NCBI RefSeq assembly: GCF_003711225.1 | Contig: NZ_CP031030.1 | Span: 4,030,001 to 4,094,000, forward strand | DNA: 64,000 nt | Source: Runella sp. SP2 | Lineage (GTDB): Bacteria; Bacteroidota; Bacteroidia; Cytophagales; Spirosomataceae | Direction: 5' to 3' | Part shown: positions 8,407 to 16,992 of the stretch, piece by piece | How positions within the stretch are numbered: the stretch's first letter is position 1 | Layout of the letters: each line of letters opens with the position of its first letter | The notes under the pieces: model-generated | Databases searched by the model: none | What the model was told of the DNA's origin: nothing | The model's input: the letters and a program-made list of their open reading frames with translations, nothing else | Position numbers and translations under genes: made by a program

Positions 8407-8811
8407 TTATTCTGTAATTTTTCTGCGCATGGCTTTGGTGTCTGACTGCCGTTGTTTTTCTTTCAGACGTTTTTCAATCACTGCGGCAGAGGGTTTAGTG
8501 GCTTTGCGGGGTTTGGCCACTTCAAAGCACTTTTTGATAAGTTCGTTAAACTTTTTGACTACTTTATCCCGATTAGCCAACTGAGAACGTTCGGTTTGGT
8601 GCGTCAACACCAGCACGCCTTCGGTTGTCAGGCGATTGGCTAGTTTTTGTAGCAAAAGCGCACGTTCGGTTTCGGTCAGTAGCAGCGATTGCGAAACGTC
8701 AAAACGCAGCTCAACTTTGGTCTCGACTTTATTGACATTTTGCCCTCCTTTGCCTCCACTGCGAGCAGTTTGAAAGACAAGTTCGGAATGGAGTTTTATT
8801 GGGTCAAACAT
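8407..8811 (-). CDS. arfB: Alternative ribosome-rescue factor / peptidyl-tRNA hydrolase ArfB
   Basis: A 134-aa stop-codon-independent release factor homologue (YaeJ/ICT1 type) that hydrolyses peptidyl-tRNA on stalled ribosomes. The catalytic GGQ lies at residues 22-24 in RSGGKGGQNVNKVETKVELRF. The basic C-terminal tail (KPRKATKPSAAVIEKRLKEKQRQSDTKAMRRK) is the part that enters the empty mRNA channel. Start chosen at MFDPIKLHSEL (8811), which gives the usual family length. In-frame ATGs at 8823 and 8898 would add an atypical N-terminus. Confidence 0.92.
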   Translation of the reverse strand: MFDPIKLHSELVFQTARSGGKGGQNVNKVETKVELRFDVSQSLLLTETERALLLQKLANRLTTEGVLVLTHQTERSQLANRDKVVKKFNELIKKCFEVAKPRKATKPSAAVIEKRLKEKQRQSDTKAMRRKITE

Positions 8812-8933
8812 GGTTAGTCTCATTGAAATTTTGCACAAAAATAGCAGTTTACGGTGCAAAGATTTGATAGAATACGACTTTTCAGTAATTTGTCGCAACC
8901 AACCTTCTTATCAGTGTTATTTTCTTTGAATCA

Positions 8934-9527
8934 ATGGCACCTTTTGAGCGATTTTTAAAACTTAGACGGTTTGTGTTAGCCGAGCTTTCGCAGCAGCTTT
9001 CACCCAAACTAACCTACCACGGGATTCACCACGTCCGTGATGTGTTATCGGTTTGTCGTCAGTATATTAAACGGCTTTCGCTCAGAGAGCCCGAAGCCGA
9101 ACTATTACTCACGGGCGCCCTCATTCACGATATAGGCTTTACAAAAACCTATCAGGGGCATGAAGAGAAAGGCATTGAAATTGCCAAAGAACTACTTCCG
9201 AATTTCGGCTTTACCAGTATCGAAATTGTGCTTATTAATGGGCTTATTATATCCACTAAAGTCCCACAACAACCGCTAAATTTAATCGAACAAATCTTGT
9301 GCGATGCCGACTTGGACTACTTGGGACGTAGCGATTTTAACCCCATTAGTGAAAGTTTATTTCAAGAACTTCAAAACATGGACATGCTCCACGACCGCAA
9401 AAAGTGGGACGAAATTCAAATCAAATTTTTGGAATCACACACCTACCATACTCCCTTTGCCAAAAAATACCGACAACCCAAAAAGGAACAACGAATCAAA
9501 GAAATCAAAGAACGGCTTCTGGGTTAA
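8934..9527 (+). CDS. HD-domain phosphohydrolase
   Basis: A 197-aa predicted metal-dependent phosphohydrolase. The HD superfamily ligands are visible as H (YHGIHHVRDVL), HD (GALIHDIGF) and a distal D (LCDADLDYLG). The substrate is unknown; small HD proteins often act on nucleotides or cyclic dinucleotides. It is divergent from arfB and transcribed toward the Uma2 gene. Confidence 0.85.
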   Translation: MAPFERFLKLRRFVLAELSQQLSPKLTYHGIHHVRDVLSVCRQYIKRLSLREPEAELLLTGALIHDIGFTKTYQGHEEKGIEIAKELLPNFGFTSIEIVLINGLIISTKVPQQPLNLIEQILCDADLDYLGRSDFNPISESLFQELQNMDMLHDRKKWDEIQIKFLESHTYHTPFAKKYRQPKKEQRIKEIKERLLG

Positions 9528-9602
9528 AACGCCAATTGGCAAGGAGTAGAAGCGTTGTGATGTTAGAGAGAATTCATTAAATTTGGAAAAACTATTTTCG
9601 TT

Positions 9603-10073
9603 ATGGCTTCAACAACTTTTGACCTTATTGAAGAATTTCAATCCGAAAATATTATATCTGTCAATCACTCACGCCTTATTCACCGAATTGGGGTTGCTCT
9701 TGACAAATACGACGCAGAGTATGATATTTTTCCTGAACTGGAATTAGAACTCTCTACTGGCAAGTGTAAACCTGACATTTCGGTTTTCAATAACCTACCC
9801 GTTGATTGGCTCAACGACATTATTTTTTACAATCACCCTCCCATTCTAGCCATTGAAATTCTTTCGCCAAAGCAAGCATTAACCGACTTAACCCAAAAAG
9901 CTTTTGAGCTGTATTTTCCTGCGGGAGTCAAAAGTGTCTGGCTTGTTTTGCCTTCCGTTCGCATGATTATCGTTCTTACCCCTGATGGTCAAAGAAATAC
10001 TTACACCGACGATGTACTCCATGACCCTGCGGTCAATTTTACGTTACCTTTAGCTGCTATTTTTCGGAAATAA
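9603..10073 (+). CDS. Uma2-family (DUF820) putative restriction-type endonuclease
   Basis: A 156-aa protein with the PD-(D/E)XK-like core of Uma2 proteins: KPDISVF followed by ILAIEILSP, then VKSVWLVLPSVRMI. These proteins are abundant in Cyanobacteria and Bacteroidota, and their biological role is poorly known. It is short compared with the usual 180-200 aa but appears intact. It lies 75 bp after the HD gene. Confidence 0.82.
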   Translation: MASTTFDLIEEFQSENIISVNHSRLIHRIGVALDKYDAEYDIFPELELELSTGKCKPDISVFNNLPVDWLNDIIFYNHPPILAIEILSPKQALTDLTQKAFELYFPAGVKSVWLVLPSVRMIIVLTPDGQRNTYTDDVLHDPAVNFTLPLAAIFRK

Positions 10074-10187
10074 AACCGTTGGGTGTGCGAAACTTTGCCT
10101 ACAAATGTTGCGCCTCTACCGAGGCTGATTTGAATGACTTAAAAAATGTGTCGAGCCGCGATTAACAATTAACCTGTGCTTTAGCAC

Positions 10188-12209
10188 TTAATCTTTCTTC
10201 AGTTTTTCTCGCAATTGCAACAATTCGTCGCGATAACGGGCAGCTTCCAAGAAATTGAGTTCTTTGGCGGCGGCTTCCATTTTGCGCTGTGTTTCCGCAA
10301 TTAGCTTTTCCAATTCGGGTTTTGCCATGTATTGTACTACTGGGTCGGCAGCTACTCGAACCTCTTCTGGTTCTACGTAATAACGTTTTGCCGATGGTTT
10401 TGAATCGGCCACCGACGTTTGTTCCATGATGGCCTCGCGACTCTTGAAGACCGTCTTGGGCGTAATTCCGTGCTCTGCATTGTACGCCATCTGAATCTCT
10501 CGACGGCGATTGGTTTCTTCAATGGCCTTTTGCATCGAGCCTGTCATACGGTCGGCATACATGAGCACTTTTCCGTTTTCGTTTCGCGCCGCCCGCCCAA
10601 TGGTTTGAATAAGCGAACGAATATCCCGCAAAAAGCCTTCTTTGTCGGCATCCATGATTGCCACCAACGACACTTCGGGCAAGTCCAGCCCTTCCCGCAA
10701 AAGGTTTACTCCTACCAGCACATCAAATGCACCTAAACGCAAATCACGCAAGATTTCGACCCGATCAAGGGTTTTTACTTCCGAGTGGATATATCGTCCT
10801 TTGATGCCTACCCGCTCCAAATACTTGCTCAACTCTTCCGCCATTCGTTTGGTCAAAGTAGTAACCAAAACGCGTTCATTTCGCTTAACACGTTTATCGA
10901 TTTCTTCTAACAAATCATCAATCTGATTGAGGCTCGGGCGTACCTGAATTTCGGGATCAAGTAAGCCCGTTGGACGAATAATTTGCTCTACCACCACGCC
11001 ATCCGTCCGTCGGAGTTCGTAATCAGCAGGAGTTGCACTCACAAAAATCGTTTGGCCTGCCAAGTCCTCAAACTCTTGAAAAGTCAGCGGTCGGTTGTCC
11101 ATCGCACTTGGTAAACGAAACCCAAAATCGACCAACGACTCTTTACGAGAGCGGTCGCCGCCCCACATTGCACGGATTTGAGGCATTGTCACGTGGCTTT
11201 CATCCACCACCAGCAGAAAATCTTCGGGGAAATAATCGAGCAAGCAAAACGGCCGTTCGCCTGGTTTTCGATTGTCAAAATACCTAGAATAGTTTTCGAT
11301 ACCCGAACAGTAGCCCAATTCGCGCATCATTTCTAGGTCAAATTCCGTTCGTTCACGAATTCGTTGGGCTTCTAGCAACCGACCTTCTTTTTCAAAATAA
11401 CTAATTTGCGCCACTAAATCGTCCTGAATATGGCGAATGGCATTTAGTAAAACGTCCCTTCCTGTCACGAATAAGTTGGCAGGAAAAATGGCCACCATCT
11501 TTTCGGACGAGATTTTTTTGCCGTTGGTGGGATTAATACGCTGAATTTCCTCGATTTCATCCCCAAAAAAAATGATACGATAGGCAAAATCAGCATAGCC
11601 TGGATAAATATCGACCGTATCGCCCTTTACCCGAAAGTTTCCGCGTGCAAATTCGGCTTCTGTCCGACTGTAAAGAATTTCAACCAAACGAAACAAAAAC
11701 TGATTGCGGGTGATTTGCTCTCCAACGCCTACCCGCACGATACTTTTGCGGTATTCTTCGGGGTTTCCTGCACCATAGATGCACGACACCGACGCCACCA
11801 CCAACACATCTCTTCGCCCCGACATCAACGACGAAACCGTCGAAAGCCGAAGTTTATCAATCTCTTGGTTAATGGCTAAATCCTTCTCAATGTAGGTATT
11901 GGTCGTTGCAATGTAAGCTTCGGGTTGGTAATAATCGTAGTAGCTAATAAAGTACTCGACCGCATTGTTGGGAAAAAACTGTTTAAACTCTCCGTACAAC
12001 TGTGCAGCGAGGGTTTTGTTATGACTCAACACCAGCGTAGGGCGGTCGAGCTGCGCTACCACATTGGCAACGGTAAATGTTTTTCCCGAACCCGTTACCC
12101 CAAGAAGCGTTTGGGAAGGTTCGCCGTTCTGAATACCTTCCACAAGCTGTGCAATGGCTTGGGGCTGATCTCCAGTAGGCTGGTAGGTAGAAATGATCTC
12201 AAATGGCAT
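10188..12209 (-). CDS. uvrB: Excinuclease ABC subunit B
   Basis: A 673-aa nucleotide-excision-repair helicase that accepts damage from UvrA and recruits UvrC. Visible features are Walker A GVTGSGKT (about 39-46), the beta-hairpin region [10 protein letters not shown], the DESH box ([11 protein letters not shown]), helicase motifs V-VI ([27 protein letters not shown]) and the C-terminal UVR domain ([20 protein letters not shown]). Length is normal. The 5' flank on the minus strand contains a terminator and a tiny ORF or promoter-like signal (see findings). Confidence 0.98.
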   Translation of the reverse strand: MPFEIISTYQPTGDQPQAIAQLVEGIQNGEPSQTLLGVTGSGKTFTVANVVAQLDRPTLVLSHNKTLAAQLYGEFKQFFPNNAVEYFISYYDYYQPEAYIATTNTYIEKDLAINQEIDKLRLSTVSSLMSGRRDVLVVASVSCIYGAGNPEEYRKSIVRVGVGEQITRNQFLFRLVEILYSRTEAEFARGNFRVKGDTVDIYPGYADFAYRIIFFGDEIEEIQRINPTNGKKISSEKMVAIFPANLFVTGRDVLLNAIRHIQDDLVAQISYFEKEGRLLEAQRIRERTEFDLEMMRELGYCSGIENYSRYFDNRKPGERPFCLLDYFPEDFLLVVDESHVTMPQIRAMWGGDRSRKESLVDFGFRLPSAMDNRPLTFQEFEDLAGQTIFVSATPADYELRRTDGVVVEQIIRPTGLLDPEIQVRPSLNQIDDLLEEIDKRVKRNERVLVTTLTKRMAEELSKYLERVGIKGRYIHSEVKTLDRVEILRDLRLGAFDVLVGVNLLREGLDLPEVSLVAIMDADKEGFLRDIRSLIQTIGRAARNENGKVLMYADRMTGSMQKAIEETNRRREIQMAYNAEHGITPKTVFKSREAIMEQTSVADSKPSAKRYYVEPEEVRVAADPVVQYMAKPELEKLIAETQRKMEAAAKELNFLEAARYRDELLQLREKLKKD

Positions 12210-12290
12210 ATTAATAGTAGCAGTATAAACCTAGACAACACCCAAAATAGCCACAAAAGTTCTGTTTTTCAAAGACAACTTACAACCCTA

Positions 12291-12325
12291 AAAAAAACAT
12301 GGCCCCGTTCCAATGAAACGGGGCT
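12291..12325 (-). terminator. Intrinsic terminator upstream of uvrB, minus direction
   Basis: GCCCCGTT (12302-12309) and AACGGGGC (12317-12324) form an 8-bp GC-rich stem. On the minus strand the hairpin is followed by AUG and seven U. It points toward uvrB but lies 80 bp before its start, with no long gene upstream, so it ends a short leader or a small RNA. Confidence 0.75.
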
Positions 12326-12352
12326 AATGCCAAATTACCCTACTCTATTATA

Positions 12353-12400
12353 TTAATTCTTCTTGTACAAGCATCGTGCCAAGATTTCATTAAAAAACAT
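12353..12400 (-). CDS. Possible 15-codon leader peptide upstream of uvrB
   Basis: A minus-strand ATG at 12400 opens a 15-codon ORF (MFFNEILARCLYKKN) that ends 28 bases before the terminator stem. The segment also contains a sequence close to a sigma-54 promoter (TTGGCACG-N4-TTGTA, 12366-12382). Either the ORF is a leader peptide of an attenuator before uvrB, or it is fortuitous and the segment is the promoter of a small RNA. Translation cannot be demonstrated from sequence. Confidence 0.3.
   Translation of the reverse strand: MFFNEILARCLYKKN
12366..12382 (-). promoter_or_regulatory. Sigma-54-like -24/-12 promoter candidate
   Basis: The minus strand reads TTGGCACG, 4 bases, TTGTA, against the consensus TTGGCACG-N4-TTGCA. 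The only deviation is the important C of the -12 GC. A start about 12 bases downstream would give a transcript of roughly 60 nt ending at the terminator at 12291. Confidence 0.4.
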
Positions 12401-12530
12401 TTTGACAACGTAGCTCGCTAAAAAGCATATTTTTATTCAACATATTTAAAATCTACACAACTTTTCTGGCCTTACCGCAACGATTCCCCCTTATTGGCAG
12501 TTATGATAGATGTACTTTACTCCTATTATT

Positions 12531-13445
12531 ATGGCGGAAACTGTTTTAATTACTGGTGGTACGGGCTTAATCGGGCGCCGTCTTACCACCTTACTTCTCG
12601 AAAAAGGTTATCAAGTAGCTTACCTAAGCCGAAAACAACAAAACATCCCAAACGTCAAAATTTACCGTTGGGATATTGAAAAAAATTTCATTGACGAAAA
12701 TGCCCTTCGCACTACGGATCACCTGATCCATTTGGCAGGGGCTGGAATCGCCGACCAACGCTGGACTGCCAGTCGTAAGCAAGAGATTATGCAAAGCCGT
12801 ACCAAAAGCATTGAACTCATTGCGCGCAAACTTCAAGAGCGCCCGTACCACGTTAAATCTTGCGTGTCGGCTTCGGGAATTGGGTTTTATGGAGCCGATA
12901 CGGGCGATGCCCGCGTATCAGAACACACTCATTCTGGAACTGATTTTGTGGCCCATGTGACGCGGCATTGGGAAAAATCTGTCGAATTGATTGAAAATAT
13001 TGGGATTCGTACGACCAAACTCCGCACGGGCATCGTTTTAAGTACGCAAGCAGGAGCGCTCCCTAAAATAGCACTACCCGTTCAATGGGGCGTAGGGGCC
13101 CCACTTGCTTCTGGCAAACAATGGACTTCGTGGATACACATAGACGATTTGTGCCGAATGTACATTGAAGCCCTTGAAAACCCTACATGGCATGGAGCTT
13201 ATAACGCCGTAGCCCCCACCCCTGTGACAAACGCCTTCCTCACCCGTCAAATAGCAGAAGTATTGAATCGCCCCCTTTGGTTACCCAACGTACCAAGTTT
13301 TGTACTCAAAGCTGTATTTGGAGAAATGGCAAGCTTGGTCATTGGAGGAAATTATGTATTGAATCAACGAATCAAGGCCGAAACCAACTTCACCTACCAA
13401 TTTGAAGATTTAAAACAAGCCCTTAGCCACCTGTACGAAAAGTAA
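12531..13445 (+). CDS. TIGR01777-family epimerase (SDR, YfcH-like)
   Basis: A 304-aa extended short-chain dehydrogenase-like protein starting at MAETVLITGG; an ATG 7 codons upstream is less likely. The N-terminal Rossmann motif is GGTGLIGRRL. The middle has CVSASGIGFYG in place of a YxxxK catalytic pair, and RTGIVLS follows. The C-terminus is the DUF1731-type tail (LWLPNVPSFVLKAVFGEMA). Substrate unknown; relatives are conserved across bacteria. Confidence 0.87.
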   Translation: MAETVLITGGTGLIGRRLTTLLLEKGYQVAYLSRKQQNIPNVKIYRWDIEKNFIDENALRTTDHLIHLAGAGIADQRWTASRKQEIMQSRTKSIELIARKLQERPYHVKSCVSASGIGFYGADTGDARVSEHTHSGTDFVAHVTRHWEKSVELIENIGIRTTKLRTGIVLSTQAGALPKIALPVQWGVGAPLASGKQWTSWIHIDDLCRMYIEALENPTWHGAYNAVAPTPVTNAFLTRQIAEVLNRPLWLPNVPSFVLKAVFGEMASLVIGGNYVLNQRIKAETNFTYQFEDLKQALSHLYEK

Positions 13446-13485
13446 ATTCTGGGTCAGTAAGTGAGGCTTATTGAAAATCATTTTT

Positions 13486-13493
13486 TACTTTTG
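13486..13493 (+). promoter_or_regulatory. Bacteroidota -7 box candidate
   Basis: TACTTTTG fits the TAnnTTTG consensus and lies 22 bp before the dehydratase start. No convincing -33 TTTG is found at the proper distance. Confidence 0.35.
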
Positions 13494-13515
13494 AAAAAGT
13501 ACGCCTTACCCAATT

Positions 13516-15453
13516 ATGATTGAACGTATTCTGACCAAGTATTCTAACCATTTCGTATCCCGTCATCTCATTTTAGCGATTGACGGGGGCGTGGTTATTG
13601 GATCCTTCGTCATTGCTTGCATTTTACGATTCAACCTCAATGTTTCCAACATCAATTGGGCATTGTATAAGTACTATTTGGTGGCGTTGTTGGTCAATCG
13701 CTTGCTTTGCTTTCTTTATTTTCGGTCTTATACGGGCATCGTTCGGCACAGCAGCGTTGAGGATGCTTCGCTCATTTTTAAAGCCACGACTGCAAGTAGT
13801 ATCTTGACTATTATTGGTTCCACTTTTTTAAGTCATAGTACCGACAATGCGGTTTTTTACATTCCGATTTCAATACTCATTATTGAGTATTTTATTTCAT
13901 TATCGGTGATGATTTCGAGCCGTTTTTTGGTTAAAAATATTTACAAGACCCTGATTGCAAATGCCCCTGGCGAAAAAGTCAACGTTCTGATTTATGGAGC
14001 GGGTACACTTGGAATTTTGACGAAAAATACCCTCCTCCGCAATCGGCACAAAAAATATACAATTGTCGGATTCATTGATGACAACCCTTCCCTTAGCTTC
14101 AAAACCGTTGAAGGTGTGCCCGTTTATCCCGAAAGTGAAGCTATAAAACGCTTTGTGGAAGACGAAACCCCCAGCGACCTAGAAGTTGTTTTGGCCATTC
14201 ATCAAATAAAACCTCACCGCAAAAATCAAATCATCGAACGGTTTTTGAAAAAAGACATCATCGTCAAAGTCGTTCCTTCCATGTACGAACGACTCAACGG
14301 CGACCAGCTTCGTTCGGACGACATTCGTAACATTCGGATTGAAGACTTACTTGAACGTGACCCTATTCTACTTGACAATCAAAACATTATCCGCCAACTA
14401 TCAGAAAAAACCGCCCTTGTAACTGGCGCGGCGGGGTCAATCGGTAGTGAGATAGTTCGGCAACTCATTCGGTTTAAACCAGAAACCTTAATTCTTATCG
14501 ACCAATCAGAATCAGGGCTATATGACCTTGAAAACGAACTGAAACAACATTTTCGCCGCTTCCTCGACAATGCCACGCGGGTGATTGTGCAAGTAGCCGA
14601 CGTCACTGATGAAGTGCGAATGCGGCATATTTTTCGTCAATATACGCCCCAGTTTGTGTTTCATGCTGCCGCGTATAAACACGTTCCGTTGATGGAAGTA
14701 CATCCTTACGAAGCAGTAAAGGTCAACGTTTTTGGTACAAAAATCATCGCTGATTTATCCGTTGAAACCAACGTCAGAAAGTTTGTGATGATTTCAACGG
14801 ACAAGGCCGTCAATCCTACCAACGTGATGGGTGCAACCAAGCGACTGGCGGAAATGTACGTCCAAAGTCTCAATCATCGTTTTATCAAAGGCACCCGTTT
14901 TATCACAACCCGTTTTGGCAACGTACTTGGTTCCAACGGCTCCGTTGTGCCCCTTTTTCAAAAACAAATACGAGCAGGTGGGCCTATTACGGTGACTCAC
15001 CCCGACGTCATTCGGTATTTTATGACCATCCCCGAAGCCTGCCAACTGGTGCTGGAAGCGGGTAGTATGGGCAACGGCGGAGAGATTTTTGTGTTTGACA
15101 TGGGCGAGCCAGTTCGCATCGCAGACTTGGCCCAAAAGATGATAAAATTGTCAGGATTACGGGTCGATAAAGACATTCAAATTACGTACTCGGGATTGCG
15201 TCCAGGCGAAAAACTCTACGAAGAACTCCTCAGCGACAAAGAACATACCCTGCCAACCTACCACCCCAAAATTCAGATTGCCCAAGTCGATGAGCAACCA
15301 TTTGGGGAAATTTCGGCGGCGCTACAAGACCTCAAAAAAGCACTTCGTGAGGGTGATAAAGCCCTGATGGTGACGTACCTTAAAACGGTTGTCCCTGAGT
15401 TTATCAGTAACAATTCGGAATACGAAGAGCTTGATGGTTTGGAATTGAGCTAA
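13516..15453 (+). CDS. Membrane-bound nucleotide-sugar 4,6-dehydratase (FlaA1/CapD/WbpM type)
   Basis: A 645-aa polysaccharide-biosynthesis enzyme. Four N-terminal membrane helices (about 1-150) are followed by a CoA-binding-like Rossmann domain (LIYGAGTLGIL) and the SDR catalytic domain with NAD motif TGAAGSIGSEI, STDKAVNPTNVMGATK (catalytic T-D-K type) and YSGLRPGEKLYEELL. It probably dehydrates UDP-GlcNAc (or a similar sugar) at the inner membrane as the first step to deoxy-amino sugars of glycans. The next gene follows 8 bp later but is unrelated in function. Confidence 0.92.
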   Translation: MIERILTKYSNHFVSRHLILAIDGGVVIGSFVIACILRFNLNVSNINWALYKYYLVALLVNRLLCFLYFRSYTGIVRHSSVEDASLIFKATTASSILTIIGSTFLSHSTDNAVFYIPISILIIEYFISLSVMISSRFLVKNIYKTLIANAPGEKVNVLIYGAGTLGILTKNTLLRNRHKKYTIVGFIDDNPSLSFKTVEGVPVYPESEAIKRFVEDETPSDLEVVLAIHQIKPHRKNQIIERFLKKDIIVKVVPSMYERLNGDQLRSDDIRNIRIEDLLERDPILLDNQNIIRQLSEKTALVTGAAGSIGSEIVRQLIRFKPETLILIDQSESGLYDLENELKQHFRRFLDNATRVIVQVADVTDEVRMRHIFRQYTPQFVFHAAAYKHVPLMEVHPYEAVKVNVFGTKIIADLSVETNVRKFVMISTDKAVNPTNVMGATKRLAEMYVQSLNHRFIKGTRFITTRFGNVLGSNGSVVPLFQKQIRAGGPITVTHPDVIRYFMTIPEACQLVLEAGSMGNGGEIFVFDMGEPVRIADLAQKMIKLSGLRVDKDIQITYSGLRPGEKLYEELLSDKEHTLPTYHPKIQIAQVDEQPFGEISAALQDLKKALREGDKALMVTYLKTVVPEFISNNSEYEELDGLELS

Positions 15454-15461
15454 GTCAATCA

Positions 15462-16952
15462 ATGAAACTATTTACTGTTCCCCAAATTCGGGCATGGGAT
15501 GCTTACACCATTGCTCACGAGCCTATTTCTTCGCTCCAGCTGATGGAACGCGCCTCTACTGCTTTTGTCAAGTGGTTTTGTGAACGATTTGACGACCGTT
15601 GCACCATCAACGTCGTTTGTGGTATGGGCAACAATGGCGGCGATGGCCTCGTCATCGGGCGGTTATTACTCCAAAAATGCTACAACGTCCGCATCTTTGT
15701 GGTAAGGCACAGTTCGGGAGGTTCGGCTGATTTTGAAGCGAATTTAGTGCGGCTTCACGCAATGACAACCGTTCATTGGATCACAGAAAGCACGGATATT
15801 CCCCATTTTTCTGCCCAATCACTGGTCATTGATGCCCTTTTAGGCTCAGGGTTGTCACGTCCTACGCAAGGAATTTTAGCCGAAGTTATTCAAAAGATTA
15901 ATGCTTCCTCGGCCACCATCATCGCAGTGGACATTGCCAGTGGGCTTTTTGCAGATACGCCCAACGCGCCATCGGACATCATTATCAAACCCGACTATAC
16001 GGTTTCGTTTCAGTGCCCCAAATTAGCTTTTGTGCAGCCGCAGTCGGCCGAGTACGTAGGAGAATGGCAGGTAGTGGATATTGGACTGAGTGCTGCGTAT
16101 GCCGAAGCCACCGCTACCCCTTATTTTTTCAGCACAGCCTCCTTCATTAACGATTTTAAAATCTCAAACCGACGAAAAAAATACGCCCACAAAGGTTCTT
16201 TTGGGCACGCGCTGCTTATTGGAGGCAGTTACGGAAAAATAGGCGCCATTGTGTTGTCTTCCAAAGCCTGCTTACGCTCGGGCGTAGGTTTATTGACTGT
16301 TCAAACTCCGCGTTGTGGTTACGACATTTTACAAACGAGCTTACCCGAAGCAATGGCCTTGCCCGACTGGCATTGGATGGTCAATACCACCGTACCTAAC
16401 CTTGAGGGTTATAGCGTCGTAGGAATCGGGCCTGGATTAGGCAAAGACCCACTAACCCTTCAACTCCTGCGCGAACTTTTGCCAAAGCTTACCGCACCTA
16501 CCGTCTTTGATGCAGATGCACTCAATTTACTCAGCGAAAACCGAGAGCTACTCACATTACTCCCGCCAAATTCCATTTTAACGCCACATCCAAAGGAATT
16601 TCAACGCCTCTTAGGGCATTCTTGGCAAGATGATTTTGACAAACTTTCTTTGTTACAAACATTTGCCCAACAACACCAAGTAATTGTCTGCCTCAAAGGG
16701 GCGCATACCGTGGTGGCATTTCCCAACGGCACCCTCTATTTTAATTCAACAGGCAACCCTGGCATGGCCATGGGAGGTAGCGGCGACGTTCTTACGGGAA
16801 TCATCACGGGGTTATTGGCCCAAGGTATTTCTCCTCATCAAGCAGCTATTTTTGGGGTTTATCAGCACGGAGCAGCAGGCGACCGAGCCGCCCAAAAATG
16901 CACCCAACCTGGCCTTATTGCCTCCGATATTATAAACGAAATGGGCTGGTAA
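15462..16952 (+). CDS. nnr: Bifunctional NAD(P)H-hydrate epimerase / ADP-dependent dehydratase
   Basis: A 496-aa metabolite-repair enzyme that re-converts damaged NAD(P)H hydrates. The N-terminal YjeF_N epimerase domain (1-215) has CGMGNNGGDGLVIGR and VIDALLGSGLSRP. The C-terminal ribokinase-like dehydratase domain has KGSFGHALLIGGSYGKIGA, VFDADALNLL, ILTPHPKEF and the hallmark GNPGMAMGGSGDVLTG. Length is normal for the fused form. It starts 8 bp after the dehydratase gene and so probably belongs to the same mRNA. A terminator hairpin overlaps its stop. Confidence 0.95.
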   Translation: MKLFTVPQIRAWDAYTIAHEPISSLQLMERASTAFVKWFCERFDDRCTINVVCGMGNNGGDGLVIGRLLLQKCYNVRIFVVRHSSGGSADFEANLVRLHAMTTVHWITESTDIPHFSAQSLVIDALLGSGLSRPTQGILAEVIQKINASSATIIAVDIASGLFADTPNAPSDIIIKPDYTVSFQCPKLAFVQPQSAEYVGEWQVVDIGLSAAYAEATATPYFFSTASFINDFKISNRRKKYAHKGSFGHALLIGGSYGKIGAIVLSSKACLRSGVGLLTVQTPRCGYDILQTSLPEAMALPDWHWMVNTTVPNLEGYSVVGIGPGLGKDPLTLQLLRELLPKLTAPTVFDADALNLLSENRELLTLLPPNSILTPHPKEFQRLLGHSWQDDFDKLSLLQTFAQQHQVIVCLKGAHTVVAFPNGTLYFNSTGNPGMAMGGSGDVLTGIITGLLAQGISPHQAAIFGVYQHGAAGDRAAQKCTQPGLIASDIINEMGW

Positions 16953-16967
16953 TTACACCAGCCCATT
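16940..16967. terminator. Hairpin between convergent nnr and giant repeat gene
   Basis: AATGGGCTGGT (16940-16950) and ACCAGCCCATT (16957-16967) form a perfect 11-bp stem containing the nnr stop codon. No clear T-run follows in either direction. Confidence 0.55.
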
Positions 16968-16992
16968 CGCAACGCTCTATTTTTCTATCCTC

